DNA of 64,000 nt from Hondaea fermentalgiana (Eukaryota; Sar; Bigyra; Thraustochytrida; Thraustochytriidae). Below are positions 39,782-48,581 of this stretch, in pieces (position 1 is the first letter of the stretch; each line of letters opens with the position of its first letter). The translations under genes were made by a program, and so were the position numbers. The notes under the pieces are model-generated. The model ran no database searches, was not told the DNA's origin, and saw only the letters and a list, made by a program, of their open reading frames with translations. The stretch covers positions 118,631 to 182,630 of the forward strand of contig NPFB01000035.1 of NCBI GenBank assembly GCA_014084085.1, given 5' to 3'.

Positions 39782-42700
39782 TCAAAAGCCTTGGGCCGCA
39801 TAGTCGAAAGCGGTGCGCGAGCTGCAAAAGATGCAAGAGGCCTCAAAGAGGTCGACGCTAGCACTGTCTTGGTCGTCAACGCCTCTGACACCACAATCTG
39901 GAAAAGAGTTTCCACACGGCGAACCCAAGTAGGCGCCGTTGCGCAATTTGAGAACCTGTGTCGTCGTGTTTGCGCCATAGAGCGTGAAATCAGGCTGTTC
40001 ACTTTGAGCTGCAATGCCCACCTCGACGGCATCAAAAGTATACTCGTTGATGGCTTGCACAAGAGCATTTTCAATCGAGAGCTGGGGGTTCCGCAGGAAA
40101 AGCTCTGCCGTGCGCAAAAGGATCGGAGAGCCCTTGGGAAAGAGCAAGAGATCTGCTCCGTCCTGCCAGGCGCTAGGAAAGGAGCGCGGTATTGTCTGCA
40201 TGACGAGTCCATTGTGGTTGCGCAGAAAAACACCTCCATGTATGAAGAGAACGAGCACCGGCAAAATATCGAGATCATCAGGAAACTTTCGCATGTGCGA
40301 AACAAAGCGCTTTACCAAGTTGTGATCCAGGTGAAGCTGCCTAAGTTGTTGCACCATGTCAAAACTCTCCACTGCAACGTCGTAGCCGACCAGAGCCAGT
40401 TGCACCAGTTCTGTTTGCCGCATACCCACGTTGTCATTGCAGTGCACGACGAGTCTTGCATTCGGGTGGTGACGAAAGACACTCTCGGCAAGACGCATTG
40501 TACTATTGGTCATGGCATTGGCGGATGGAAGCATAATGTGAAACACATCTTGCGGGGCCTCGACACCGTAGGGCTGGCCGTGACCGAGCCGGCGAAGGGG
40601 CACGATTCCGAAAAGAAAGGCAGTGTCCGAAAAAACAGACGAACGCTTGGAGATATAGTTCCAAAACGTTGCGCGGTGTCGATCGACAATATGATTGCCT
40701 GGGTTGGGGGGCGGATGCGTCCAGTTGAAAAAGCGGGGAAGAGGTTGATCACGGCCAAGAACGTGAAAGAAGGAAATGATGTCGTCCATGCCAGCGCCCA
40801 TGGCACCTTGCACATCCGTTACAGTGGCATCCGCTCCGCGAGGAGGCTTGAGAAATATCACTGGCACACCTTGAGCCATGGCCGCGAGACCAATGTGTGC
40901 GCGCGACGTGATGACCAGCTTGGCCTCCTCGGCAAACGAGCGCAGCAGGTGGAAAGCGTAGTGGTGGACGCCCTCTTCATCTCGAAGAACATCTAGCGCC
41001 GGTAAAACGGACCGGCGCTCTACCACATTGAGAACGCCATCAGGGATGAGATCGGTGCGTGCAACATCAACGAGAAAGGCCTTGTTTCCACGAGGCTGGC
41101 GTACGTCCGTCGCAACGTCGACAATGGTCGAGAAGCAGCCCGAAAAGAACGCCTCGACCCCATTGGCCACGAGAAAGTCGAGCGTGGCATGGTCTCTTGC
41201 ACCCACCGGCCCATGTTTTTTGTTGTAGTCCGTAAAGTACGAGATGTCCTTGCCGAGGACCTGTTTTCGGAATTTGGGGCTTGTGTGGACCGACAACATT
41301 ACGGGGTCGAGCTTCGGGCCAGGTGGCCACTGCACGTTGGGGCCAAGCCAGGTGTTCATGAACAAGTGCCCATGTGCGTCAGGGAGACCCTGATCACGAT
41401 CCGTAAAGTGAGAGAGGTACGGCATAAAGGAGAGACCGGCAAAGGCTTGCAGCTCATCGCCGAGGTCCACGCCAACGAGCTTCTTCGAGTGCGACACATA
41501 GCTGAACGAAGAGTACTCTTCAAATTGGTCTTGCAGCTCTCGAAGGTTGGGCAACATAAAAGGCGGCATCATGCTCAGCGTTGCTGGCTCATAGTCAATA
41601 GAAGGCCAGTTGCGGTCGCTATGGCAATGCCAGCTGACTTGGCCGAGGATTCGCACACAAATGCCAGGCTTCTTTAGCAGCAACGACAACATTGCCACAG
41701 ACTGCACATGATCGGCAAATTGGCGTTTTAGACGTACCTTTTCCCACATGTGATGGCGCACAAAGGTCTCGTACGGCGTGCCTCGCACAAGAGACTTGAG
41801 ATTGAGACGGCGCGCACCAGCAAAGCGGTTCATGCAACCCGAGAAGGCGCAATATACCACTTCGGTGGGGCAACGCCGATTCACATTTGGCCCTGGACTG
41901 AACGGATACGCCCAGATACTGTACAGCTGCTCCTCGTAGACGTCGCAGATCGCTCGAGGCTCTTCGATGCGACCGTCCTCGCTAATGCCAGGGGTGAACT
42001 GACGCTGCGAGCGTTCTTGGAGCCAGGTTTCTGGGCCATAGTGCGCGTGAATGTCGTCTCCGCCCATCACGAGAGCGGCCGTGATGAGGACTGCTAGTGA
42101 GCCAAGCGCAGCAGTACGTCGTACGGAGCTCTGGTGACGGTTCATGTCAACGCCCGCCCAGCCAACGCCCACGAGACCAATGCCTAGCCACTGCGCCACA
42201 GTAATGTGCTCAAAGTGAACGCATGCAGCAAGCACGGCAATAAAGATACATTGAAGCAACTTGAGTCCTTCGTGCGCCCCCTGCGAATAGAGTTGCGTGA
42301 TCAAAAGGTTCACCGCACTCGCACCAAAGTAGTAGAGGCCGGTCTCGACGCTGACACGTCCCGTAAAGACCGAAAGGTTGGTTGCGTACATGATGACAAG
42401 GATAAAGAGCGCTAGCACAAATCCCACCGTCGAAGTGATGCCAAACGCCAGAAACGGCGCATCCGCGTGCACCTTGTGCATCATGCGCCGCACGATGTGC
42501 GATCGCCACTGAAGCAGTGCGCTCGATAGAAAAATGAGAATGACACCCGAGACGACGCTAGGCCCTGAAACTGAAGCTGCCATGGCGCCAGCGCCCAGGA
42601 CAATACCAAACAGGGTCTGCGTCGTTGACAAGGGCAGGTGGGTTTGAGGAACCCAGCGAAGTGTCGCCATCGCCACGAGAATCGCAGGTTCCACCAACTT

Positions 42701-43555
42701 GGCGAGCTGGAGTGTCGAAACGTCGAGAACTGCGAGACCGCTCAGGAGAAATGCGTGACTAAGGAGATGCGCAAAACCCAGAACAATCCAAACGATGTGG
42801 GGCGTGCTGTCCAGCAACGCGGTCAGGGCTTCGAGTTTGTGAGGATGGCCTGCCACGTGCATGAGCACGCCATGGGAAAACATCAGAGCACAGCTCACAA
42901 AGAGGTGAACAGCCGTTTGCGCGAGAACGTCACCGGCGCCAAGGGCACCCTTTATTGATTCGTGGAGCTCCATGAAGAATATTGCACTCAAGCCGAACCA
43001 GATGCAGATTAACACAAAGGCTGCGGGTTGGCTTAACAGGACACCAAGACATTCGCATGGCCCGCTTTCTGAGAGCTCAGAGGATCCTTGACCATCTGCT
43101 CCGCAGTGTCCCCCGACGCCCCCGGAGTTCGCATCCCCGGCCCCCAAAGCGCCGGCGTTTGCCTCATCGATGTCCCCGTCCCATCGATCGTCTAAATACA
43201 CGGACGACTTGCGTTTGAAGCGTGCGCGGTCTTCCTCGCCGTTACCATTCGTACCGCGCAGCGTTTCCTGGTGATGATAATTGTGAAGGTTTCCGATCGA
43301 GGCAGGACCCGGTCTTTGCATGCCAACGAGGTGGACGCCATCGCTGGTCATGCCAACATCGACGTCATTCAACCTGATGCCCTGGTACACAGCGGAGCCG
43401 ACGGCCGCGCCCGCATGCAGCGTCGTGGCCGCCGCCTCGTGAAGATCGCACAGCTCTTGCGGCACGCTGCCGCGGCGCCGCGGGCCGTCTCCCTCCTCGT
43501 GGCCCGCGGCGACCGCGCCGTCGCTTGTGCTCGCGTCCGGGCGCCGCTGCGGCAT
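39782..43555 (-). CDS. Fusion: triose-phosphate/PEP-type transporter + polysaccharide pyruvyl transferase + GT32-like glycosyltransferase
   Basis: 1257 aa, one frame. Residues 1-170 are disordered. ~175-470 is a ~10-TM drug/metabolite transporter superfamily domain; LDVSTLQLAKLVEPAILVAM and the repeat-two EGLKLLQCIFIAVLAACVHF block recall the triose-phosphate/PEP translocator family. One more TM (~483-498) leads into a likely luminal part. ~695-905 is a polysaccharide pyruvyl transferase: LGDELQAFAGL, GPVGARDHATLDFL, and SRAHIGLAAMAQGVPVIFL. These use PEP to ketalise sugars (yeast Pvg1 does so in the Golgi). ~1003-1220 resembles GT32/A4GALT-type transferases (HHPNARLVVHCND; PDDLDILPVLVLFIHGGVFL), but the expected DXD after the GG motif reads RNHN, so metal binding may be lost. 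Importing PEP to the attached enzyme is an attractive inference. The exact transporter substrate is unknown. Confidence 0.85.
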   Translation of the reverse strand: MPQRRPDASTSDGAVAAGHEEGDGPRRRGSVPQELCDLHEAAATTLHAGAAVGSAVYQGIRLNDVDVGMTSDGVHLVGMQRPGPASIGNLHNYHHQETLRGTNGNGEEDRARFKRKSSVYLDDRWDGDIDEANAGALGAGDANSGGVGGHCGADGQGSSELSESGPCECLGVLLSQPAAFVLICIWFGLSAIFFMELHESIKGALGAGDVLAQTAVHLFVSCALMFSHGVLMHVAGHPHKLEALTALLDSTPHIVWIVLGFAHLLSHAFLLSGLAVLDVSTLQLAKLVEPAILVAMATLRWVPQTHLPLSTTQTLFGIVLGAGAMAASVSGPSVVSGVILIFLSSALLQWRSHIVRRMMHKVHADAPFLAFGITSTVGFVLALFILVIMYATNLSVFTGRVSVETGLYYFGASAVNLLITQLYSQGAHEGLKLLQCIFIAVLAACVHFEHITVAQWLGIGLVGVGWAGVDMNRHQSSVRRTAALGSLAVLITAALVMGGDDIHAHYGPETWLQERSQRQFTPGISEDGRIEEPRAICDVYEEQLYSIWAYPFSPGPNVNRRCPTEVVYCAFSGCMNRFAGARRLNLKSLVRGTPYETFVRHHMWEKVRLKRQFADHVQSVAMLSLLLKKPGICVRILGQVSWHCHSDRNWPSIDYEPATLSMMPPFMLPNLRELQDQFEEYSSFSYVSHSKKLVGVDLGDELQAFAGLSFMPYLSHFTDRDQGLPDAHGHLFMNTWLGPNVQWPPGPKLDPVMLSVHTSPKFRKQVLGKDISYFTDYNKKHGPVGARDHATLDFLVANGVEAFFSGCFSTIVDVATDVRQPRGNKAFLVDVARTDLIPDGVLNVVERRSVLPALDVLRDEEGVHHYAFHLLRSFAEEAKLVITSRAHIGLAAMAQGVPVIFLKPPRGADATVTDVQGAMGAGMDDIISFFHVLGRDQPLPRFFNWTHPPPNPGNHIVDRHRATFWNYISKRSSVFSDTAFLFGIVPLRRLGHGQPYGVEAPQDVFHIMLPSANAMTNSTMRLAESVFRHHPNARLVVHCNDNVGMRQTELVQLALVGYDVAVESFDMVQQLRQLHLDHNLVKRFVSHMRKFPDDLDILPVLVLFIHGGVFLRNHNGLVMQTIPRSFPSAWQDGADLLLFPKGSPILLRTAELFLRNPQLSIENALVQAINEYTFDAVEVGIAAQSEQPDFTLYGANTTTQVLKLRNGAYLGSPCGNSFPDCGVRGVDDQDSASVDLFEASCIFCSSRTAFDYAAQGF

Positions 43556-43690
43556 GGCTCGACGGCTTGCTCAGCGGACACCGGCGGGCCGGGCTAGCGG
43601 CCGCGCTGGCTGCCGCCGCGCCGCCTCGCCTCTTCCGCTGCGCCGTGCCTCGCCGCGCCTCGCGCGCCGCGCTGCACGATATCGGGTTCT

Positions 43691-43752
43691 GCTTTTTTCG
43701 CTTTTGCTTTCGCTTTGGCTTTTGCTTTTGCTTTGGCTTTTGCTTTTGCTTT
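43691..43752. repeat. (GCTTTT/GCTTTG)n hexanucleotide repeat
   Basis: About ten hexamers of the CTTTTG type in the fusion-gene leader; on the minus strand it reads CAAAAG. A comparable CTGCTTT-type tract precedes PHTF near 26040-26090. Confidence 0.8.
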
Positions 43753-43778
43753 CTGCTGCAGCAAGTTATACTAGTACC

Positions 43779-43819
43779 ACTACACAACCACGTTGTGTAC
43801 TACAACTTCGTTGTGTAGT
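43779..43819. repeat. Overlapping inverted repeats able to form alternative hairpins
   Basis: ACTACACAAC (43779-43788) is perfectly complementary to GTTGTGTAGT (43810-43819). A second arm GTTGTGTA (43792-43799) is complementary to TACACAAC (43781-43788) with a 3-nt loop. The two folds compete for the same left arm. Confidence 0.7.
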
Positions 43820-44268
43820 AGTAGTTCGTCAACGACCCGCTGCCGGCAAGGGTGGGATCGACTTGTGCACGACGCGAGGCCAAATCACCGCTGGCTCAAC
43901 TTGGATCAGGGCATCCAGGTGTACAACTTGCTCGTCTCGTGCTCGATCGTGCCTCTCTTTGCGGAACGCTTGCATGCAGAGAGAGGACAAGCTGACAGAG
44001 CTGCATCGACACAGTATTCCTGGCCTCATTCGTCCTCTTCCTCTCCTGACTGCGAACCTCCATTTCCTTCTTCGTCTACTTGTTCATGGTCGCCATGAAT
44101 GGCAGGAGCGTGAGCTGCCCGACTCGGATGGAGCGCTCTCATCGCCAGAAAACGCATCGCTTCGGCGCATCGCTTTGATAATCAATCATCTTGTGTTGTT
44201 GACTCCTATTCTCTCTCACAGTCAATCTTCGACCACATGCTAGAAGGGCGAGCAAAACCTCAAGCACC

Positions 44269-46002
44269 ATGGCGGGCATCGTGCGCGGCGGAGGCCTTGT
44301 GGGCCATGCGGTCCGCAAACCGCTCACGCGCGGCCTGCTCACGGGAGGTGGTGGAGGGCTTGACCTGAGCGCAGCTCTGGCGGGACCCGCGGCGCCCAAG
44401 ACGGCAGACGTCGTGGTCATCGGAGGTGGGTCCGGAGGAATTGCCTGCGCGAATAATCTTGCGGAGCGGGGACTCGAGGTCGCGCTCGTAGACCACGTGC
44501 GACCCTCCACGCAGGGCACGACCTATGGGTTTGGTGGCACTTGCGTGAATGTAGGATGCATTCCCAAGTATCTTTTCCATCGCGCCGCAAGTCTGCGAGA
44601 TGAGGTCAACATGGATGGGCCCGCTTTTGGGCTCGGGCCGACGCCAAGACTTGCAGACAGCAAAGATGCATGGTCCACCGTCGTACAGACCGTGCAGAAC
44701 CATGTGCGCTCCCTAAGCTTCTCGTACGCCGCCAATGTGCACGCCAATGTCTCGCTCGTGCGATCCCGGGCAGTGGGAGTTGACCCGGAACCTGACTCGC
44801 GCAGTGTCGAGGTCGCCAACGCTGGCAAGTCGAATCGTATTGAAGCGCGCCAAGGTGTAATTCTGGCCATGGGCGGCCGGCCCCATATTCCCGATCACAT
44901 TCCTGGTGCAAAGACGCATGGAATCACGAGCGACGACATTTTCTCACTGAACAAACCACCAGGCAAAACCCTCTGTGTTGGCGGCTCGTATGTTTCCTTG
45001 GAAATCGCTGGCTTCCTTGCAGGTCTCGGTTTTGACACAACCGTTGCTGTGCGTAGCCGACCTTTGCGCGGTGCCGCCTTTGATGTCCAATGCGCAGATA
45101 AGGTCGTTGAGCTACTGGGGGCTCACGGTGCACGTGTCGCGCAAGTGGAGCCGATTCGACTTGAACGAGACGGACCCGATGCACCGATTCGAGTATCACT
45201 GCGACACAGTGATGGGTCAACAACGGAAGAAAGCTTTGACACGGTTCTTTTTGGAACGGGACGCGCGCCAGAGGTGACGGACCTCGGCCTTGATAAAGCA
45301 GGTGTAACGTTTGATCAATCGTCGGGCAAAGTCCTCGTCGATGATCGCTTCGAGACATCGCGTGAGGGCATTTTTGCTCTCGGAGACTGCGCGCTCACTC
45401 CGATTGATGCTCCTGAGTTGACACCTGTGGCGATTCGCCAGGCTGACGTGCTCGCCGACTTGATTGTCCCTGTGGCCAATGGCGACAGAAAACCCGCACG
45501 CTTTCTCGACACGGCAGTCGCTGAGCTTATCGGACGCGAAAGGGCCGCAAGTCTCATGGTCCCAAGCACCGTGTTTACCCCGATCGAGTACGGTCGCGTC
45601 GGACTCGGTGAAGATGCGGCATGCGATCTGCTGGGCCCAGACAATGTCGAAACGTACATTATGGAATGGCAGAGCTTGCATGTCTCGGCCTCGCATCGCA
45701 CGGCCCACGACGGCAGCGAGTACCCACGCCAATGTTTGGCCAAGGTTGTTTGCCATCGAGGGGGCGATGACCCTGCTCAGCAGCGTGTGATTGGCTTGCA
45801 CTTTGTCGGACCTGCAGCTGGAGAGACCATGCAGGGACTCGCTCTCGCTGTAAATCTAGGTGCGACCAAGGAGGACCTCTTTGATCGTGTGCTGGGGATT
45901 CACCCAACCAACGCAGAGGCCTTTGTGGATCTCAGCATCACCACGCGCTCGGGCCAAGACTACGTGCAGCAGGGCGGGTGCGCGGGCGGTCGATGTGGTT
46001 AA
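44269..46002 (+). CDS. TrxR: High-Mr thioredoxin reductase with Cys-X4-Cys C-terminus
   Basis: 577 aa. Pyridine nucleotide-disulfide oxidoreductase: FAD motif VVVIGGGSGGIACANNLAE (49-67), redox pair in GGTCVNVGCIPK (Cys92/Cys97), NADPH motif CVGGSYVSLEIAG, second FAD contact FALGDC, and catalytic HPTNAEAF near the end. The terminus ...GGCAGGRCG places Cys571 and Cys576 four residues apart, followed by Gly and a TAA stop. This is the Plasmodium-type C-terminal redox centre (CGGGKCG), not the Gly-Cys-Sec-Gly of mammals or Ser-Cys-Cys-Ser of insects. It would reduce thioredoxin using NADPH. The N-terminal ~45 residues are basic/Gly-rich and may be an organellar presequence (inference). Confidence 0.95.
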   Translation: MAGIVRGGGLVGHAVRKPLTRGLLTGGGGGLDLSAALAGPAAPKTADVVVIGGGSGGIACANNLAERGLEVALVDHVRPSTQGTTYGFGGTCVNVGCIPKYLFHRAASLRDEVNMDGPAFGLGPTPRLADSKDAWSTVVQTVQNHVRSLSFSYAANVHANVSLVRSRAVGVDPEPDSRSVEVANAGKSNRIEARQGVILAMGGRPHIPDHIPGAKTHGITSDDIFSLNKPPGKTLCVGGSYVSLEIAGFLAGLGFDTTVAVRSRPLRGAAFDVQCADKVVELLGAHGARVAQVEPIRLERDGPDAPIRVSLRHSDGSTTEESFDTVLFGTGRAPEVTDLGLDKAGVTFDQSSGKVLVDDRFETSREGIFALGDCALTPIDAPELTPVAIRQADVLADLIVPVANGDRKPARFLDTAVAELIGRERAASLMVPSTVFTPIEYGRVGLGEDAACDLLGPDNVETYIMEWQSLHVSASHRTAHDGSEYPRQCLAKVVCHRGGDDPAQQRVIGLHFVGPAAGETMQGLALAVNLGATKEDLFDRVLGIHPTNAEAFVDLSITTRSGQDYVQQGGCAGGRCG

Positions 46003-46142
46003 TCTAAAAAGCTTGCAAAACAACGGCAATATCTCTTCTTCTTGTTTCTCTTTTCTTTTTTCCCCCGTTTCTTCTTCTCATTTTGGCTTGGTTCTGTAAA
46101 GGTAAGGAGGAGAAGGAGTGATAGCTACCGAAGTTGGCCTTC

Positions 46143-48581
46143 TTACAGTGCCCACTCATCGTTGTCACTCCATTCTTCGTCACTTTCTGCGTCGCTATCA
46201 CCGCCAACAATTTGGTCTCGGCGAGCATCCAGAGCCTGTGCGATGGCCGACATGGGGTTGCCACTGTTGGCAGCGGAACGTCGACGCTCCTCTTGCAACT
46301 TTTCTGTATCGACGTGCTTGAGGTTGTCCTTTTTGGCATTCTGCAAGGCTGCCAAGAGAGGATTGGTCGGGGCCGCAGGCGCACGTTCGACAGGCTCCGC
46401 CTTCTTGAGATGGACGCCACCCTGAATCGCCGCAAGTAGAGGGTTGCCACCACCGCCGCCGCCCGCCGCCGCTGGCGAGGATGACGGAGGTGGGGGTGCC
46501 GCCTTCTTGAGCTGGGGACGCGCCTGAATCTGACCCAAAAGACCTCCAGGGCCGCCACCTCCGCCGCCCGAAGAAGGAGCTGCGGGGGCAGGAGGAGGGG
46601 CCGCCCCGCCTCCAAACCCAGGAGGCGGGGTAACCCCGTCACGCGACATGGCCTGAAGAATTGCGCCTTCGGGCAGACCTGCCTTTTGCATGCGCTCGTA
46701 CTTTTCATATCCTGGCGGCAGCGAAGCGCCCGGCGCGGGCGGCGGTGGAGCAGCTCCTGCTGCGGTGGGCGGCGCTGCGGCTCCGGGTCCAGGGGGCGGA
46801 GGCGGAGGCATGCCTCGGCGAGGAGCGGCTGGCGGAGGCGCAGGTGCTCCAGCACCGGTCGCAGCGTCCCCTTGGCCCGCGAAAAAGCTGTCCGGGAGCA
46901 CAACACCATCCTGGGCGGCCTTGTTGCGCACAGCGCCCTCGGGCAAGCCCATCTTGAGCATCTTGCTGTACTTTTCAAAGCCGGCATCGTTGCCGCCACT
47001 GGCGGGCACGGGCGGTGCGGGCGCATGTGATGGAATCGGGGGCGGGGCACCGCGGCCCGAATCCGATCGGGTCGGTGGCGTTGGTGGCGCAGGCGGCGTC
47101 GGCGGCGACCTGCGGACCGCAGGAGCTGGCGGCGGCGGCGGCGCGCTTCCACGCGTCGGAGGGGCCTGGCTAGGCGCTGGCGGCGGCACCACAGGAAGAG
47201 GAGGCGCGAGTTTCGTCTGCGAAGCACCACGTCCGGGCGGGGCTCGTGTTGGGCCGGCAGGGACACTAGTCGAGCTCCGCGAAGGCGGTGGTGGCGCCGT
47301 CATGGATTTGGCCCCACCAGGGCGTGGGGGCGTTGTGGGCCGCTGCGGCCGTTCGGGAGCCTTTGGCCTAGAGCGCCGCTTGAAGGAATTATCTCTCGAG
47401 ATCGAAGCGTTGCCGCCTTGGGATGGAATTGCCGAGGCAGCCACGCCCGCAACTGACGTGGGTACAGGAGGAGGCGCGGGAGGCGTGTGCACCCCCGCCG
47501 CAGCGCCGCGCTGTGGAGGAGCAGGCGGTGCAGGCGGCGCAGGCGGCGTCGATCCGCGCGAGGGTGGTGGCGGGGGAGGCGCTGGCGCCGCCGCGCCAGG
47601 TCCATTCCGTGCAGCTGGTGGTGGTGGCGCAGGTCGAGGAGCACGCGACGGCCGTGGAGGCTTGGGCTTCATGTCGGTCGCGATCTTCTTCACCTTGCGA
47701 CCAGGTTTGCGATCTTCCATCTCAAAGCCTTTTGGAGCCTTTTCCATGAGGAGCACGACGGTCGTCGGGACATCGCGAAGAAGTTTGATAACCTGCTTGA
47801 AGGAGAGGTTATCGACACGTTGGCCCTGAATACCTTTGATGCGATCACCGACATCGAGCTTGTGTGTTCTCTGCGCTGCGCCGTTTTCCTCAATACTCCG
47901 GATCAGAACGGACTTGATGCGGTGGTCCCACGAGAGCGTCATGCCCACGCCGGTTGTGCCTTTGGTCAGCTCTACCACGTACTCACTCGATTTGGCAACA
48001 GCCATTGATTGGCGACGTGCTTCGTGCATTTCGCGAATCGACTTGGAGACCGGCAAGTAATCGAGATAGCCCACCACGCGTACCGCCTTGAGCACAGAGT
48101 TGCTAGAAAAGTTAACCACCATGGTTGCGTCACTCTGGTCAACACTAATGAGGAACCTTTCTTGAACTTTGGGGTTCGACTTGTCGATTGAAAAGGTTTT
48201 CGTGGCCAGCTTTTCACGGCCGTCGCCAGAGGTCACGTCCAGCTTCACTTGAGCCCTGCGAGCCCCAGTGATGGAGCTGTGCAGGTCTGGGACCTCGGCC
48301 GTGAATGTGTATGTTCCTGCATCTAAAGAAGAGCGTACAAAGTGAGCGTCTTTGCTCGTGCTTCGCAGGGACGCCTCATCATTCCAGATGCGCTGTGGTT
48401 GTGCCTGCTTGAGCATAGGTTTCCCTCCTTCAACAACAACTTCGAAGCCGCTTTGAATCAGGTGATAATACATCTGCTGCGTCTCCAGTGATGCGAAATA
48501 GAGGCCGTCCGAGGTCGCGTACGCCTCGGACGGCTTCATCGGCTTTTGATCCACCGGGTCATAGACCACAGCCTCCGCCAT
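46143..48581 (-). CDS. PDZ-containing WASP-like actin nucleation-promoting protein with CCDC53-like motifs
   Basis: 812 aa. Residues 1-195 form an unrecognised globular N-terminus (VVYDPVDQKPMKPSEAYATS). A PDZ domain follows at ~200-282 (GVGMTLSWDHRIKSVLIRSI, then KLDVGDRIKGIQGQRV). A long proline-rich region (~305-740) would bind profilin/SH3. It is interrupted by two WASH-subunit-3 (CCDC53)-like motifs: YSKMLKMGLPEGAVRNKAAQ (~535) and YERMQKAGLPEGAILQAMSR (~625). Then come three WH2-like motifs: LLGQIQARPQLKKA, LLAAIQGGVHLKKA and LLAALQNAKKDNLKHV. A connector-like NPMSAIAQALDARRDQIV precedes an acidic tail with Trp (DAESDEEWSDNDEWAL). WH2-connector-acidic is the VCA output module of WASP proteins that bind actin and Arp2/3. 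No WH1 or WASH homology domain was seen. Confidence 0.88.
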   Translation of the reverse strand: MAEAVVYDPVDQKPMKPSEAYATSDGLYFASLETQQMYYHLIQSGFEVVVEGGKPMLKQAQPQRIWNDEASLRSTSKDAHFVRSSLDAGTYTFTAEVPDLHSSITGARRAQVKLDVTSGDGREKLATKTFSIDKSNPKVQERFLISVDQSDATMVVNFSSNSVLKAVRVVGYLDYLPVSKSIREMHEARRQSMAVAKSSEYVVELTKGTTGVGMTLSWDHRIKSVLIRSIEENGAAQRTHKLDVGDRIKGIQGQRVDNLSFKQVIKLLRDVPTTVVLLMEKAPKGFEMEDRKPGRKVKKIATDMKPKPPRPSRAPRPAPPPPAARNGPGAAAPAPPPPPPSRGSTPPAPPAPPAPPQRGAAAGVHTPPAPPPVPTSVAGVAASAIPSQGGNASISRDNSFKRRSRPKAPERPQRPTTPPRPGGAKSMTAPPPPSRSSTSVPAGPTRAPPGRGASQTKLAPPLPVVPPPAPSQAPPTRGSAPPPPPAPAVRRSPPTPPAPPTPPTRSDSGRGAPPPIPSHAPAPPVPASGGNDAGFEKYSKMLKMGLPEGAVRNKAAQDGVVLPDSFFAGQGDAATGAGAPAPPPAAPRRGMPPPPPPGPGAAAPPTAAGAAPPPPAPGASLPPGYEKYERMQKAGLPEGAILQAMSRDGVTPPPGFGGGAAPPPAPAAPSSGGGGGGPGGLLGQIQARPQLKKAAPPPPSSSPAAAGGGGGGNPLLAAIQGGVHLKKAEPVERAPAAPTNPLLAALQNAKKDNLKHVDTEKLQEERRRSAANSGNPMSAIAQALDARRDQIVGGDSDAESDEEWSDNDEWAL

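Larger units (their letters stand above)
43556..44268. promoter_or_regulatory. Divergent intergenic region between fusion gene and thioredoxin reductase
   Basis: About 710 bp. It carries a CTTTTG/CTTTGG hexamer run (43691-43752) and a pair of overlapping inverted repeats (43779-43819). No coding region is recognised. It must contain both promoters. Confidence 0.5.

Noticed and set aside
44269..46020. Selenocysteine in thioredoxin reductase
   Set aside because: The last codons are TGT GGT TAA (Cys-Gly-stop); no in-frame TGA is present near the end.
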